Shown piece after piece: positions 1 to 8,095 of a DNA stretch of 9,917 bases (positions are counted from its first letter, which is position 1; each line of letters begins with the position of its first letter). Origin of the DNA: an uncultured Oscillospiraceae bacterium (GTDB lineage: Bacteria; Bacillota; Clostridia; Oscillospirales; Acutalibacteraceae); assembly GCA_900543305.1 (NCBI GenBank), contig UQQZ01000084.1, positions 1 to 9,917 of the forward strand, read 5' to 3'. The notes under the pieces were generated by a model. That model was not told where the DNA came from. It worked only from the letters and a program-made list of their open reading frames with translations, and ran no database searches. The position numbers were made by a program, and so were the translations under genes.

Positions 1-1772
1 TCCGCTTCCACGAGTCCTTTTGTGGTGTGAATACCTGCAGGATCACAATGGACAAAGGGAGGGTTCCTGCTAGGATTCTCCATGGGGAATCCCATATAAG
101 CACTCATGTTTTTGGCTGCGGAAACGCCCGCACGAATTGCCTTGATTGCAACGGAAGGACCGGTAGCTGCATCACCGCCGGCGTAGACGCCAGGCTTGCG
201 GGTCTCGTTGTGCTCGCCCACTTCAATGAGCCCCCGAGCAGACTGAACCTGGCTCTTAAACTTCTCACCCAGGAAATCCAGATCCACTCGCTGACCAGTT
301 GCCAAAATGATGCTGTCCGCCTGAATGGTCAACAGATCGCTGTCGTCGTACTGGGGATTGAACCGGCCAGACCCATCCCGCACAGCTGTGCAAGCCTTTG
401 TCTCCAGACCTTTGACGATGCCATTCTCATAAACTACCCGGTTCAGGCCCCGGCCGTTGATCAGAGTGACGCCCTCTTCCAGGGCGCGCTGAATCTCTTC
501 TTCCGTGGCAGGCATCTCATGACGCTGCTCCAGGCAGACCAGTGTCACTTTTTCCGCGCCCAACCGGACCGCGGTCAAGGCCACGTCCATAGCCACATTG
601 CCGCCGCCGCAAACCAGCACGTTTTTGCCGATCTGCTTGCTCATGTACTTCTTGACTTCCACCAGGAAGTTTAAGCCAAACTGGGTCAGATTTTCTCCAT
701 CGATTCCCAGGATGGGTTGCTTCCAGGCGCCGGTATCCAAAAACACAGTATCGTTGGCAGACTCGATCTCTTCAATGGTAATGTCTTTGCCCACACAGGT
801 GTTGGTCACCAGCTGAATTCCCATGGCAGCCAAAGCGGAAGCCACGTCCCGGACATAGTGCTTAGGCAGACGGTATTCGGGGATGCCGTACATCAGGACA
901 CCGCCCACTTCCTCCATACGCTCATACACGGTAACGGTGTGGCCTTCCTTGCGCAGAAAATACGCTGCCGCCAAACCGGCAGGACCGCCGCCCACAATGG
1001 CCGCCTTTTTACCGGTTTCCGTCTGGGGAGCCTTATAATATTCGCCGATATTCTTCAGAATGTAGTCCCCCAAGGCACGCTCTACAGAATGGATGCTTAC
1101 CGGATCACCATGTTCACATTGATTGCACTTGGTTTGGCAGTTATGCGGGCAAACCCGAGAAGTCCACATGGGGAACGGATTAGCCTGGAGAATAATCCGG
1201 GCTGCACCGTCCCAATTGCCCTGACGGATTTGCTCCATATACGCGGGAATATCTGTGCCTGCCGGACACTCTACCGAACAGGGAGTCTTTCCGGTTTTCA
1301 TTCCCCCAAAGATGGAGTGATATCGGTTATCTCCCTGGATGCCGTAACAGGTATCCCCGCCTTTTCTGGCACAGTTCAGACGTCCACCGATCTCGTGGGG
1401 ATACCGGTAAAACCAGCACCGTACATCCTGGCACAGGTTTCCGCCAATGGTACCCAGATTGCGCACCAGGGGCGTGGCCACACTGTGAGCCGCTTCTGCC
1501 AGCATGGGTACCGTTTCCTTGACCAACTGACTTTCCTGAATTTCGGACAAGGTGGTCATAGCCCCAATTTTCAGGGTCTCTCCCTCCTGACGAATCCCGC
1601 TCATGCCGGGAATCCCCTTCAGACTTACCACCTTCTTGGGGTATTTCGGAAGGACGTCTGCTTTCAGCGTTCCCAACAGGTCGCTTCCACCTGCCATATA
1701 GACAGCACCGGCCTCCATCTCTTTGGTGGCTTCCTCCACAGATTGAGGACGTACATAGTCAAATCTTTTCAT
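1..1772 (-). CDS. FAD subunit of molybdenum hydroxylase fused to GltD-like NAD(P)H oxidoreductase (3' end outside window)
   Basis: Seen: 590 codons from an ATG at 1772, with GGAAGGAG 10 bases upstream and 18 bases between it and the preceding stop; no stop before the window edge. Residues 1-160 resemble the FAD-binding domain of xanthine/CO dehydrogenase medium subunits, with AGGSDLL at 27-33 and TIGGNLC at 108-114. Cys114, Cys119, Cys134 and Cys142 form the loop that binds an extra [4Fe-4S] in PaoB/YagS-like subunits. From about 160 the protein becomes GltD/DPYD-II-like: Cys165 and Cys169 (CSVECPAG), Cys208, Cys212, Cys216, Cys219, then GGGPAG at 261-266 (FAD), GGGNVAMD at 389-396 (pyridine nucleotide) and GGDAATGP at 532-539 (FAD). 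Inferred role: it accepts electrons from the hydroxylase and passes them to NAD(P). The usual C-terminal domain of the medium subunit has not appeared by residue 590, so the GltD-like part either replaces it or is inserted before it. Substrate unknown. Confidence 0.9.
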   Translation of the reverse strand, partial: MKRFDYVRPQSVEEATKEMEAGAVYMAGGSDLLGTLKADVLPKYPKKVVSLKGIPGMSGIRQEGETLKIGAMTTLSEIQESQLVKETVPMLAEAAHSVATPLVRNLGTIGGNLCQDVRCWFYRYPHEIGGRLNCARKGGDTCYGIQGDNRYHSIFGGMKTGKTPCSVECPAGTDIPAYMEQIRQGNWDGAARIILQANPFPMWTSRVCPHNCQTKCNQCEHGDPVSIHSVERALGDYILKNIGEYYKAPQTETGKKAAIVGGGPAGLAAAYFLRKEGHTVTVYERMEEVGGVLMYGIPEYRLPKHYVRDVASALAAMGIQLVTNTCVGKDITIEEIESANDTVFLDTGAWKQPILGIDGENLTQFGLNFLVEVKKYMSKQIGKNVLVCGGGNVAMDVALTAVRLGAEKVTLVCLEQRHEMPATEEEIQRALEEGVTLINGRGLNRVVYENGIVKGLETKACTAVRDGSGRFNPQYDDSDLLTIQADSIILATGQRVDLDFLGEKFKSQVQSARGLIEVGEHNETRKPGVYAGGDAATGPSVAIKAIRAGVSAAKNMSAYMGFPMENPSRNPPFVHCDPAGIHTTKGLVEA

Positions 1773-1790
1773 ATTCCATACACTCCTTCC

Positions 1791-4115
1791 TTATACCTTG
1801 CCCAGAGCCTTCAGGATCACGTCGGGAGTGGCGGGATACTGAGAAACCTGCACGCCGATTGCGTTGGAAATTGCCTGCATGGTAGCACTGGCTGCGGCCG
1901 CACCTGCAATCTCGCCTACACCGGTTGCCTTAAACTGGAAGGTGTCAAACTGGGATTCCAAAATACAAGTTTCGTACTCCGGAAAATCGTTGAAGGGACG
2001 CCACTTGTATTCGATCATATCGTAGGTCATGGTCCGCTTGGTAGCAGGATCGATGATGTGCTCTTCGAACAGGGCAGTATCCAAAGATGCAGAACCAATG
2101 CCGCTCTGGACCTGCATTTCCAGCATAGAGGGATCAATGGCTTGACCACAGTCGGTTCCGCCCAGGCAGTTGAGCAGCTCCACCTTACCGGTCTCCTTGT
2201 CCACTTCCACTTCCAGGAAGATGATAAACATGTTGGGGGTGGAGAAGTTCTCCAGGTGCTGGCCGTAACCGGTCAAAGTAAGGTCCTGAGGAATCAGCTT
2301 TTTCCAGGTGACAAACTTTCCGGGACGGGCCACAGTAGCCACACCATAGTCGGTAAGGTACATGGAATCGATGGCCACTTCCAAATAGGGCTTTGCCAAC
2401 TCAAAGAGCTTGTCCCGAGCATTCTCCGCCGCACTGGAAACCGCGTGGCCATATGTAATCGTGCCACGGCTGCCGCACAAGCCGAAACCGGTGGGATTGA
2501 TCTTGGTTTCCGGAGGGGTGATCTCCACACGCTCGTAGGGCACGTTCATGATCTCGGCCACCATCTTGACGATGTTGCTCCGCTGACCCATGCCGGACTC
2601 GGTGACATTGGTCTGGAGCACAATGTGGGCTTTATCCCCCACCAGATCCGGAACCACGCGCACATATGCCTCGGTGTTGTCCTCGCCGATATCCGCGTTG
2701 CCGATGATGCCTACGCCAACACCCCGAACCTTTTTGCCGTCCTCAGAGGTCCAGGTGGGAACACCCCAGCCCTTCCATTTCTCTTTCCAATTAAATTTCT
2801 TAGCCGCTTCCTCAATAGCCTTTACATAGGTGATGGAGTGGGCCTGCCACTGACGGCCATCACGCCAGGTATAGACATCGCCTTCGCTGACGTAATTCTT
2901 CTTGAATACCTCAACAGGATCGAAATTACCTTCCCGCATGGTGCGGCCCATCAGCAGGGAAAGGCAGGAGTTCAGCTCCTGGCCGCCGTAGCCCCGGACA
3001 ATGCCTGCAGGCTGTTTATTGGTGACCACCAGGCTGGTATCCAAATCCCAGTTGGGACACTTGCACATGACCAGCTGCGCCTCACCGATGCCCACGCCGA
3101 TCTGTCCCTGGGTGGCGTTGCTCATGCAACCGGTATCTACAAACCACTCGGCTTTCACCGCTTTGACAACACCATTTTCGTCCATGCCGATCTTGGCGTG
3201 AACCTGGCTGCCCAGCCGGGTTTCAAAGCAGCACATCTGCTCCTGTTTTGTCTGGAACACCTTTACCGGCCGGCCTGTTTTCATAGAAAGAACAGCAGCC
3301 GACATGACCTGAGGAACCTGGCTCTGTTTGTTTCCGTAAGAACCACCCACGTTGAAGGTGCGGATATCCAGGTTGCAGTCGGTGATAACAGAGGAGTTGG
3401 TAATCTTGCAAATATAGCCGGACTGGGTGTCGCACCAAACGGTAAAATCGTTTCCACCCTCCCATCGGACAATGGCTCCAGGAGCTTCCGGAGCGGCAGG
3501 GGCAGCCCTTTTGGAAAACTCCACCGTGGCTTCAGCAATGTAGGCACATTCCTCAAACCCTTCCTCCACATCACCTTTTACCAGGTGCCAGAAAGGACCG
3601 TCCTTTTGGAAGGGAGGATAATCCGGGGTCACCACATTGTTTTTGAACTGATCGGGATACAGCTGAGGGGCGCCGTCCTTGACGGCTTCCATGCCGTCCA
3701 ATACAGCGGGAAGCACTTCATATTCCACCTCAATCAGCTCCGCCGCAGCATCGGCAATTTCTTTGGTCTCAGCCGCAATCAACGCCACAGGATCCCCCAC
3801 ATACATCAGCTCTTGACCCAAAATCGGCTTCATGGGAGGCCATCCCATTTTCCAGTCCTGATTGACGTCCTTGTAGGTCAGAACCGCAGCAACCCCTTCC
3901 ATCTGACGGGCCTTTTCCACGTCGATCCGCACAATTCGTGCGTGAGCGTAAGGGCTGCGCAATGCGCGGCCAATGAGCATTTGGGGCAGAGTAAAGTCAT
4001 CCAGAAACGTGCATTTGCCAGTAACAATTTCCTTGGCGTCTTTCCGAGGCACATTGACCTTGCCCACATATTTGTAATTTTCCGGACTGTAGTTTTCGTT
4101 TCCAAAATGCTTCAT
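1791..4115 (-). CDS. Xanthine dehydrogenase-family hydroxylase, molybdopterin-binding (large) subunit
   Basis: Seen: 774 residues, the usual length of a stand-alone large subunit (about 750-800). Residues 1-135 are the a/b hammerhead domain (VTGKCTFLDD near 31-40, RSPYAHARI near 53-61). The two Mo-cofactor domains follow, with GGSYGNK at 257-263, RGYGG at 374-378, SGMGQR at 507-512, GLCGSRGT at 545-552, DCGQAIDP at 655-662 and GVGE at 732-735. Glu735 aligns with the catalytic base of this family. The CoxL loop AYxCSFR of true CO dehydrogenase is absent, so this is probably a hydroxylase of a heterocycle, aldehyde or similar compound; substrate unknown. The His-x-x-Met-Glu motif common in the family reads APAAPEAPGA near 204-213. 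The start has GGAGGGG 7 bases upstream and overlaps the preceding stop as ATGA, suggesting coupled translation. No signal peptide, so it is cytoplasmic. Confidence 0.93.
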   Translation of the reverse strand: MKHFGNENYSPENYKYVGKVNVPRKDAKEIVTGKCTFLDDFTLPQMLIGRALRSPYAHARIVRIDVEKARQMEGVAAVLTYKDVNQDWKMGWPPMKPILGQELMYVGDPVALIAAETKEIADAAAELIEVEYEVLPAVLDGMEAVKDGAPQLYPDQFKNNVVTPDYPPFQKDGPFWHLVKGDVEEGFEECAYIAEATVEFSKRAAPAAPEAPGAIVRWEGGNDFTVWCDTQSGYICKITNSSVITDCNLDIRTFNVGGSYGNKQSQVPQVMSAAVLSMKTGRPVKVFQTKQEQMCCFETRLGSQVHAKIGMDENGVVKAVKAEWFVDTGCMSNATQGQIGVGIGEAQLVMCKCPNWDLDTSLVVTNKQPAGIVRGYGGQELNSCLSLLMGRTMREGNFDPVEVFKKNYVSEGDVYTWRDGRQWQAHSITYVKAIEEAAKKFNWKEKWKGWGVPTWTSEDGKKVRGVGVGIIGNADIGEDNTEAYVRVVPDLVGDKAHIVLQTNVTESGMGQRSNIVKMVAEIMNVPYERVEITPPETKINPTGFGLCGSRGTITYGHAVSSAAENARDKLFELAKPYLEVAIDSMYLTDYGVATVARPGKFVTWKKLIPQDLTLTGYGQHLENFSTPNMFIIFLEVEVDKETGKVELLNCLGGTDCGQAIDPSMLEMQVQSGIGSASLDTALFEEHIIDPATKRTMTYDMIEYKWRPFNDFPEYETCILESQFDTFQFKATGVGEIAGAAAASATMQAISNAIGVQVSQYPATPDVILKALGKV

Positions 4116-4639
4116 CTTCTACCCCTCCACTTCTCATCCAGATCCACGCCTCGCCCTGCCAGAGAAGCGATGGCTTCAAAGACATGATAATGGCTGATAC
4201 AACGGCAATAGTTGCCGCTGAGGGCATCCCGCACTTCCTCTTCGCTGGGATGCGGATTCTTATTCAGCAACGCCTGGGTAGTCATAATGATACCAGGCGT
4301 GCAGAAGCCGCACTGGAACGCGTTATAATCTACAAACGCCTGCTGAACAGGGTTGAGCTCTCCGGTTTCGGGATCCGCCAAGCCCTCCAGTGTGGTGATA
4401 TGGGCCCCATCACAGTCCGCCGTCAACATCATGCAGGAGGGAACCGCGTCCCCCTCTTTGATCACGGTGCAGCAACCGCACGCACCTTCATCACAGGATT
4501 TTTTCGCCGCCGTCAATCCCAATCGATCTCGGAGCGTTTCCAAAAGCGTTTCACTGTAAGGAACCTGCCCGAAATGGTCGCCCATAGAGAACGTCCGTTT
4601 CACACCATTCACATAGAGTGTTGTTGTTTCTGCTCCCAT
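4112..4639 (-). CDS. Molybdenum hydroxylase [2Fe-2S] iron-sulfur (small) subunit
   Basis: Seen: 175 residues, typical for the CoxS/XdhC-type subunit. An N-terminal plant-ferredoxin fold holds Cys49, Cys54, Cys57 and Cys69 (C-x4-C-x2-C-x11-C, in KKSCDEGACGCCTV). A C-terminal helical domain holds the second cluster with Cys110, Cys113, Cys145 and Cys147 (QCGFCTPG and NYCRC). All eight ligands are present; Cys56 is an extra cysteine inside the first motif. Role in the family: carries electrons from the Mo cofactor to the flavin subunit. It is the first gene of the operon, with AAGGAGG 7 bases before its ATG and a sigma-A-like promoter about 70 bases upstream. Its TGA stop shares bases with the ATG of the large subunit. 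The stretch after NYCRC reads ISHYHVFEAI where many homologues have TGYxxIxxAI, a mild divergence only. Confidence 0.94.
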   Translation of the reverse strand: MGAETTTLYVNGVKRTFSMGDHFGQVPYSETLLETLRDRLGLTAAKKSCDEGACGCCTVIKEGDAVPSCMMLTADCDGAHITTLEGLADPETGELNPVQQAFVDYNAFQCGFCTPGIIMTTQALLNKNPHPSEEEVRDALSGNYCRCISHYHVFEAIASLAGRGVDLDEKWRGRR

Positions 4640-4709
4640 ACAAATGCCTCCTTCTTAAAATTGGGCACAAATAAGGATCCTTCTATCATGCAGCCCTCTT
4701 TTAGGATTA

Positions 4710-4738
4710 AGTATATAGGCAACTTTTTTCTGTCTCAA
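4710..4738 (-). promoter_or_regulatory. Sigma-A-type promoter of the molybdenum hydroxylase operon
   Basis: Read on the minus strand: -35 TTGAGA (4733-4738), a 17-base spacer, and -10 TATACT (4710-4715). The predicted transcript would start near 4703, giving a leader of about 63 bases before the small-subunit ATG. The leader shows no obvious riboswitch or long hairpin by eye. This is the only good match to the consensus that I see upstream of the operon. Confidence 0.7.
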
Positions 4739-4745
4739 TACGATA

Positions 4746-4761
4746 TGTAGCGCATACTACA
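4746..4761. promoter_or_regulatory. Short inverted repeat upstream of the hydroxylase promoter, possible activator site
   Basis: TGTAG and CTACA flank a 6-base centre (CGCATA). The site is centred about 50 bases upstream of the predicted transcription start and lies 7 bases beyond the -35 box, a usual place for an activator. The arms are only 5 bases, so chance is a real alternative. No regulator gene is present in the window. Confidence 0.3.
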
Positions 4762-4945
4762 AGGAAATGTCCGAGACTGTAAGAATCTGTTGCGAAAAGA
4801 AAGATTGACGTGGCGCAGCGTGCTGTGTCTGCACCAAATTTTCCACATTAACCATGTGTCTTTATGTGTTCTCATCTGTTCTTGTTGGAAAACCCGCCCC
4901 CAAGAACCAAAGCAGACGGAAACAAGCAGATTCCCTGTTTTTCTA
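4762..4945. other. Intergenic stretch, no gene seen
   Basis: This lies between the hydroxylase promoter region and the terminator of the surface-protein gene. Frames that cross it continue antisense into the surface-protein gene and resemble no protein. I see no RNA gene, repeat or further promoter. Confidence 0.6.
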
Positions 4946-4985
4946 TATAAAAAACAAGAGAGGCGCCACTTTCATGGTGCCTCTC
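4946..4985 (-). terminator. Rho-independent terminator of the SLH surface-protein gene
   Basis: On the plus strand the arms are GAGAGGCGCCA (4958-4968) and TGGTGCCTCTC (4975-4985), an 11-pair stem with one G-T wobble and a 6-base loop. Read on the minus strand the stem is followed by TTGTTTTTTATA. The tract lies on the side expected for minus-strand transcription, about 100 bases past the stop at 5084. It separates that gene from the hydroxylase operon. Confidence 0.9.
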
Positions 4986-5083
4986 TCAAAAGCCACAATA
5001 TGTCTTCTAGAGATCTTCTATGCTGTTCCACACTTAGGACGTACCAAAGGTCAGGACAGGGAAAATTCTTTTATTTTACCCTT

Positions 5084-8002
5084 TTACTGCACAAGATTCA
5101 AATCAAAGCACATGAGAATACTGGCCGTCTGGGCACGAGTAGTGTTACCCTGGGGATCCACAGTTCCATCGTCGTGACCGTTGATCAACTTGCTGCCGTT
5201 GGCCCATTCCATTGCAGCTTCAGCCCAGTCTTGGATCTTCCCACTGTCCGGGAACTTGCTCAAATCTCCCTGTGTGGTAAGATCATAGCCCTTATAGCTG
5301 GCATAGTTGTACAAAATCTCAGCAAACTCCTCCCGCGTCAACACACGGTTAGGACGGAAGGAATTGTCCTCGTAACCCTTCACAATACCAGTCTTCTGGG
5401 CCCAAGAAATGGGATCCAACGCCCAATGACCACTTACATCGGTAAAGGTGGTGTTTCCCGTTACAGTGGGCTGGCCCTCCAGATTGTAGAGAATCTGCAC
5501 AGCCTGCGCACGGGTGAGCAGAGTGTTGGGATCAAAGGTGGTTGCACTGGTGCCAATCATGATATGATGCTCATGTACATATTTCACAGCATCGTAGTAC
5601 CAAGCGCTTTCTTTTACATCGGTGAAGGGAAAGTTCGACTCTTCAGGCTCAGAGGGAGTATGCCCGCCAGGAATAGAAGGCTTTACAAAATAGGTACCGT
5701 CTTCACTCATAGTAAGGGTATACCCCGCTTTAGCATTCAGCGTGTATTGTATACCATTCTCTTTAACTTTAAAGCTCTTATTACCGGATATGGTATAGGT
5801 GCCACTCTGCAAAATTTCAATAGTACCCCCATCCTCAACTGCATTCAAGGCCTCTTGGAAGGTAGCATATCCAATATTATTTACTTTAGCGACAGCTCCA
5901 TTGGTACTGGAGATGGTGAACTCACTAAATCCGTTCGGGTTGGAGAAGGTCAGAATCTGAGTAGCAGAGGAAGATCCGTCCCCCGTGTTCTCGTTAGAGA
6001 CACTACCTGTATAGAAATAAGTGGCACCGTTCCCTTTCACGTGTTTGATATACAGAGTGGTAACGTCACTATTTGCAAATCCATTGGGCAAAGGAATCGA
6101 AATGTCAATGGGCCGGGTAACATTTAATTTTAGATCCTTTTCCATTATTACAGCGTTTACACTCTCCCCTGGTTCATCATCCGCCTCATCTTTTATTATG
6201 ATTTTATCTGATGAATTGTCCAGGTCCGCTGTAGTTGCCACTGTACGGTACATGGGCGTGATATCCAAGACCATTTCAGCGGTTTCATCGTTTGTTTTTT
6301 GATACCTTTGAGCCGTAATTTTCAAATAAGGCTGAATAACAACGGTGACAGATTTGTCGTACGAATCTTGAATGACATTCGCTTCCACCAAAGCATTTTT
6401 TGCAGCAGTCTCTGTTACAGTGTTATTTTCAGCTTGTGTATTTGCTGCGGGAACCAAATCCGCTTTAACACCGCTTAATGCAGCAGAAACATTCTCTTTG
6501 TCCTCTACTGAACCATCATCAATTTTCACATCAGGATCGGCAGCTACAACCTCAGCTGGATGTTCCGCAGTGCCCGCCACCACCTGATAGGTGTACCCGA
6601 CCTGGTCAGACTCGCCTGCATAATAACCTTCAGCCACATAGTCACTGGGGTCGGAAGTAAAGTAGCCACCGGAAATACTCATGCATTGTCCTGCTTCTTT
6701 CTCCCAGTTTACAACCCCAACTTTTCCCTTAATATTACCACCCAAAATTGTTATGTTTCCATGATCGTCTAAGCCATCATCTGTTCCACCGGCATCCTTA
6801 CCGCCAAATACGCAAACAGCCCAGCTAGAAGCCTTAGAGGGATTTGCGGAAAAAGTACCGCTTTGAATCGTTATGTCGGAACCCTCATCACCCCAAACCG
6901 CATGATAATTTTTTTCTCCAACTTCGGCAATAACATCGATAAGTGTAACTTTGGCAGCATAAACATTGATGCCACCTTCCACTTTTACATTTTTTACAGT
7001 GAGATTGGTTTCTTTTGAATCGTTACCTAAAAACAATGGGTAGTCTGCTTTACTGGTAACGGTACCATTTTGAATTGTTGCATTTTTTCCTTGAAAAATT
7101 GCCTTCATAAAAGGCACAGTAAGTGTTTTTTCGCCAAGATCCAGAATGCTATTATCAGGCAAGTTATACTCATTTTCATCGGAATCAGGTACCATGTAAT
7201 CACAAAGCAAAGTAATGGTATCTCCCACATTTGCTGACTCAATGGCATCTTTCAAGGAGCTATAGTATTTTCCCATGCTTTCAACCTTTGCCACAGCGGG
7301 AATCACTGTGTAAAGAGTATGCTCATCAACCACTTCGCTGGAGGTCACATAGCCCTCGGCACAAAAGTTTTCAATAGGATTTTCAGTCTCGCTGTTATAC
7401 GGATTGTAATCCGTAAAAGAACCACCCTTAACAAAAAATCGAGAATTTGTTTTATCCTGACGGTTTAGTACCCACATTTTACCGTCGTAACCAACCATTA
7501 CAGAATAGTGACCACCGTTAATATAAACTTGAGAATCATTATCTGTCAAAATACAATTCAATCCGCCATAATATGTGCCGTCTTCAATCGTCAATACCGC
7601 ATTGGATTCTGTTTCAAACATACGACCAGAGCTGGCACAATCATCTGCAAAATAACTTTGATCCATGCCTACCGCCCCATTACCGTTGATGGTAACGTTA
7701 GAGTCAGTTGAGAATATCAGGGTGCCTCCATCCGTAGTGGTTGCGCCTAAATTCATTGTTTTACCATTCATGTCCAAAGTAAATGTTTTCTTTTGAATGC
7801 GAATGGTATTATATAACACAAAATCATTCAGCAATGTAACGGTGCCGCCGTTCGGAACTGCGTTGATAGCAGCCTCCAACGTTGCATAGGTGTCGCCACC
7901 CTCTACTTGAGCAATATCACTACTGCCCGCACTGGCTGTCAGCGGTATCATTCCTACGATCAGACACAGGGCCAACAGCAACGATATTATTTTTCGTTTC
8001 AT
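5084..8002 (-). CDS. Secreted SLH-domain surface protein with beta-helix-like repeats
   Basis: The ATG at 8002 was chosen over one 15 codons upstream because GAAGGGGG lies 7 bases before it and the protein then starts with a classic signal peptide (MKRKIISLLL..., cut probably after TASA at residue 25), giving 972 residues. Two repeats of 200-240 residues follow (about 31-234 and 237-475). Each opens with a YATLEAAINAVPNGGTVTLL-like motif, runs through glycine/asparagine-rich beta-helix-like turns, and closes with GGxFT...AEGY...Y.V. A region without recognised fold spans 476-704, and a third, short opener lies at 705-734. After a PGGHTPSEPEE linker come three SLH domains (about 792-845, 853-907, 914-972) with LTRAQ, LTREE and TTRAQ motifs, which in the family bind pyruvylated cell-wall polymer. 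Likely a cell-surface adhesin or wall protein; no catalytic motif seen. It has its own promoter and terminator. Confidence 0.93.
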   Translation of the reverse strand: MKRKIISLLLALCLIVGMIPLTASAGSSDIAQVEGGDTYATLEAAINAVPNGGTVTLLNDFVLYNTIRIQKKTFTLDMNGKTMNLGATTTDGGTLIFSTDSNVTINGNGAVGMDQSYFADDCASSGRMFETESNAVLTIEDGTYYGGLNCILTDNDSQVYINGGHYSVMVGYDGKMWVLNRQDKTNSRFFVKGGSFTDYNPYNSETENPIENFCAEGYVTSSEVVDEHTLYTVIPAVAKVESMGKYYSSLKDAIESANVGDTITLLCDYMVPDSDENEYNLPDNSILDLGEKTLTVPFMKAIFQGKNATIQNGTVTSKADYPLFLGNDSKETNLTVKNVKVEGGINVYAAKVTLIDVIAEVGEKNYHAVWGDEGSDITIQSGTFSANPSKASSWAVCVFGGKDAGGTDDGLDDHGNITILGGNIKGKVGVVNWEKEAGQCMSISGGYFTSDPSDYVAEGYYAGESDQVGYTYQVVAGTAEHPAEVVAADPDVKIDDGSVEDKENVSAALSGVKADLVPAANTQAENNTVTETAAKNALVEANVIQDSYDKSVTVVIQPYLKITAQRYQKTNDETAEMVLDITPMYRTVATTADLDNSSDKIIIKDEADDEPGESVNAVIMEKDLKLNVTRPIDISIPLPNGFANSDVTTLYIKHVKGNGATYFYTGSVSNENTGDGSSSATQILTFSNPNGFSEFTISSTNGAVAKVNNIGYATFQEALNAVEDGGTIEILQSGTYTISGNKSFKVKENGIQYTLNAKAGYTLTMSEDGTYFVKPSIPGGHTPSEPEESNFPFTDVKESAWYYDAVKYVHEHHIMIGTSATTFDPNTLLTRAQAVQILYNLEGQPTVTGNTTFTDVSGHWALDPISWAQKTGIVKGYEDNSFRPNRVLTREEFAEILYNYASYKGYDLTTQGDLSKFPDSGKIQDWAEAAMEWANGSKLINGHDDGTVDPQGNTTRAQTASILMCFDLNLVQ

Positions 8003-8095
8003 CGTGATTCCCCCTTCTACAAATTTAAAAACACTCTGGAAATGCACCGTTCTGACAAATAAAAATTCAGTTCACGGAGATTTCCACTCTTTCAA

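Noticed and set aside
717..4187. Plus-strand open frame of 1156 codons opposite the hydroxylase genes
   Set aside because: It is exactly antisense to the large subunit and part of the flavin subunit, whose motifs and ribosome sites are clear. Its translation is rich in His, Gly and Leu without any domain, as expected from the complement of biased codons.
4790..6127. Plus-strand open frame of 445 codons over the SLH end of the surface protein
   Set aside because: It is antisense to three recognisable SLH domains, crosses the terminator hairpin, and shows no motif or ribosome site.
8003..8047. Longer N-terminus (15 extra residues) for the surface protein
   Set aside because: The inner ATG at 8002 has a good ribosome site and begins directly with the signal peptide; the outer one has no convincing site.
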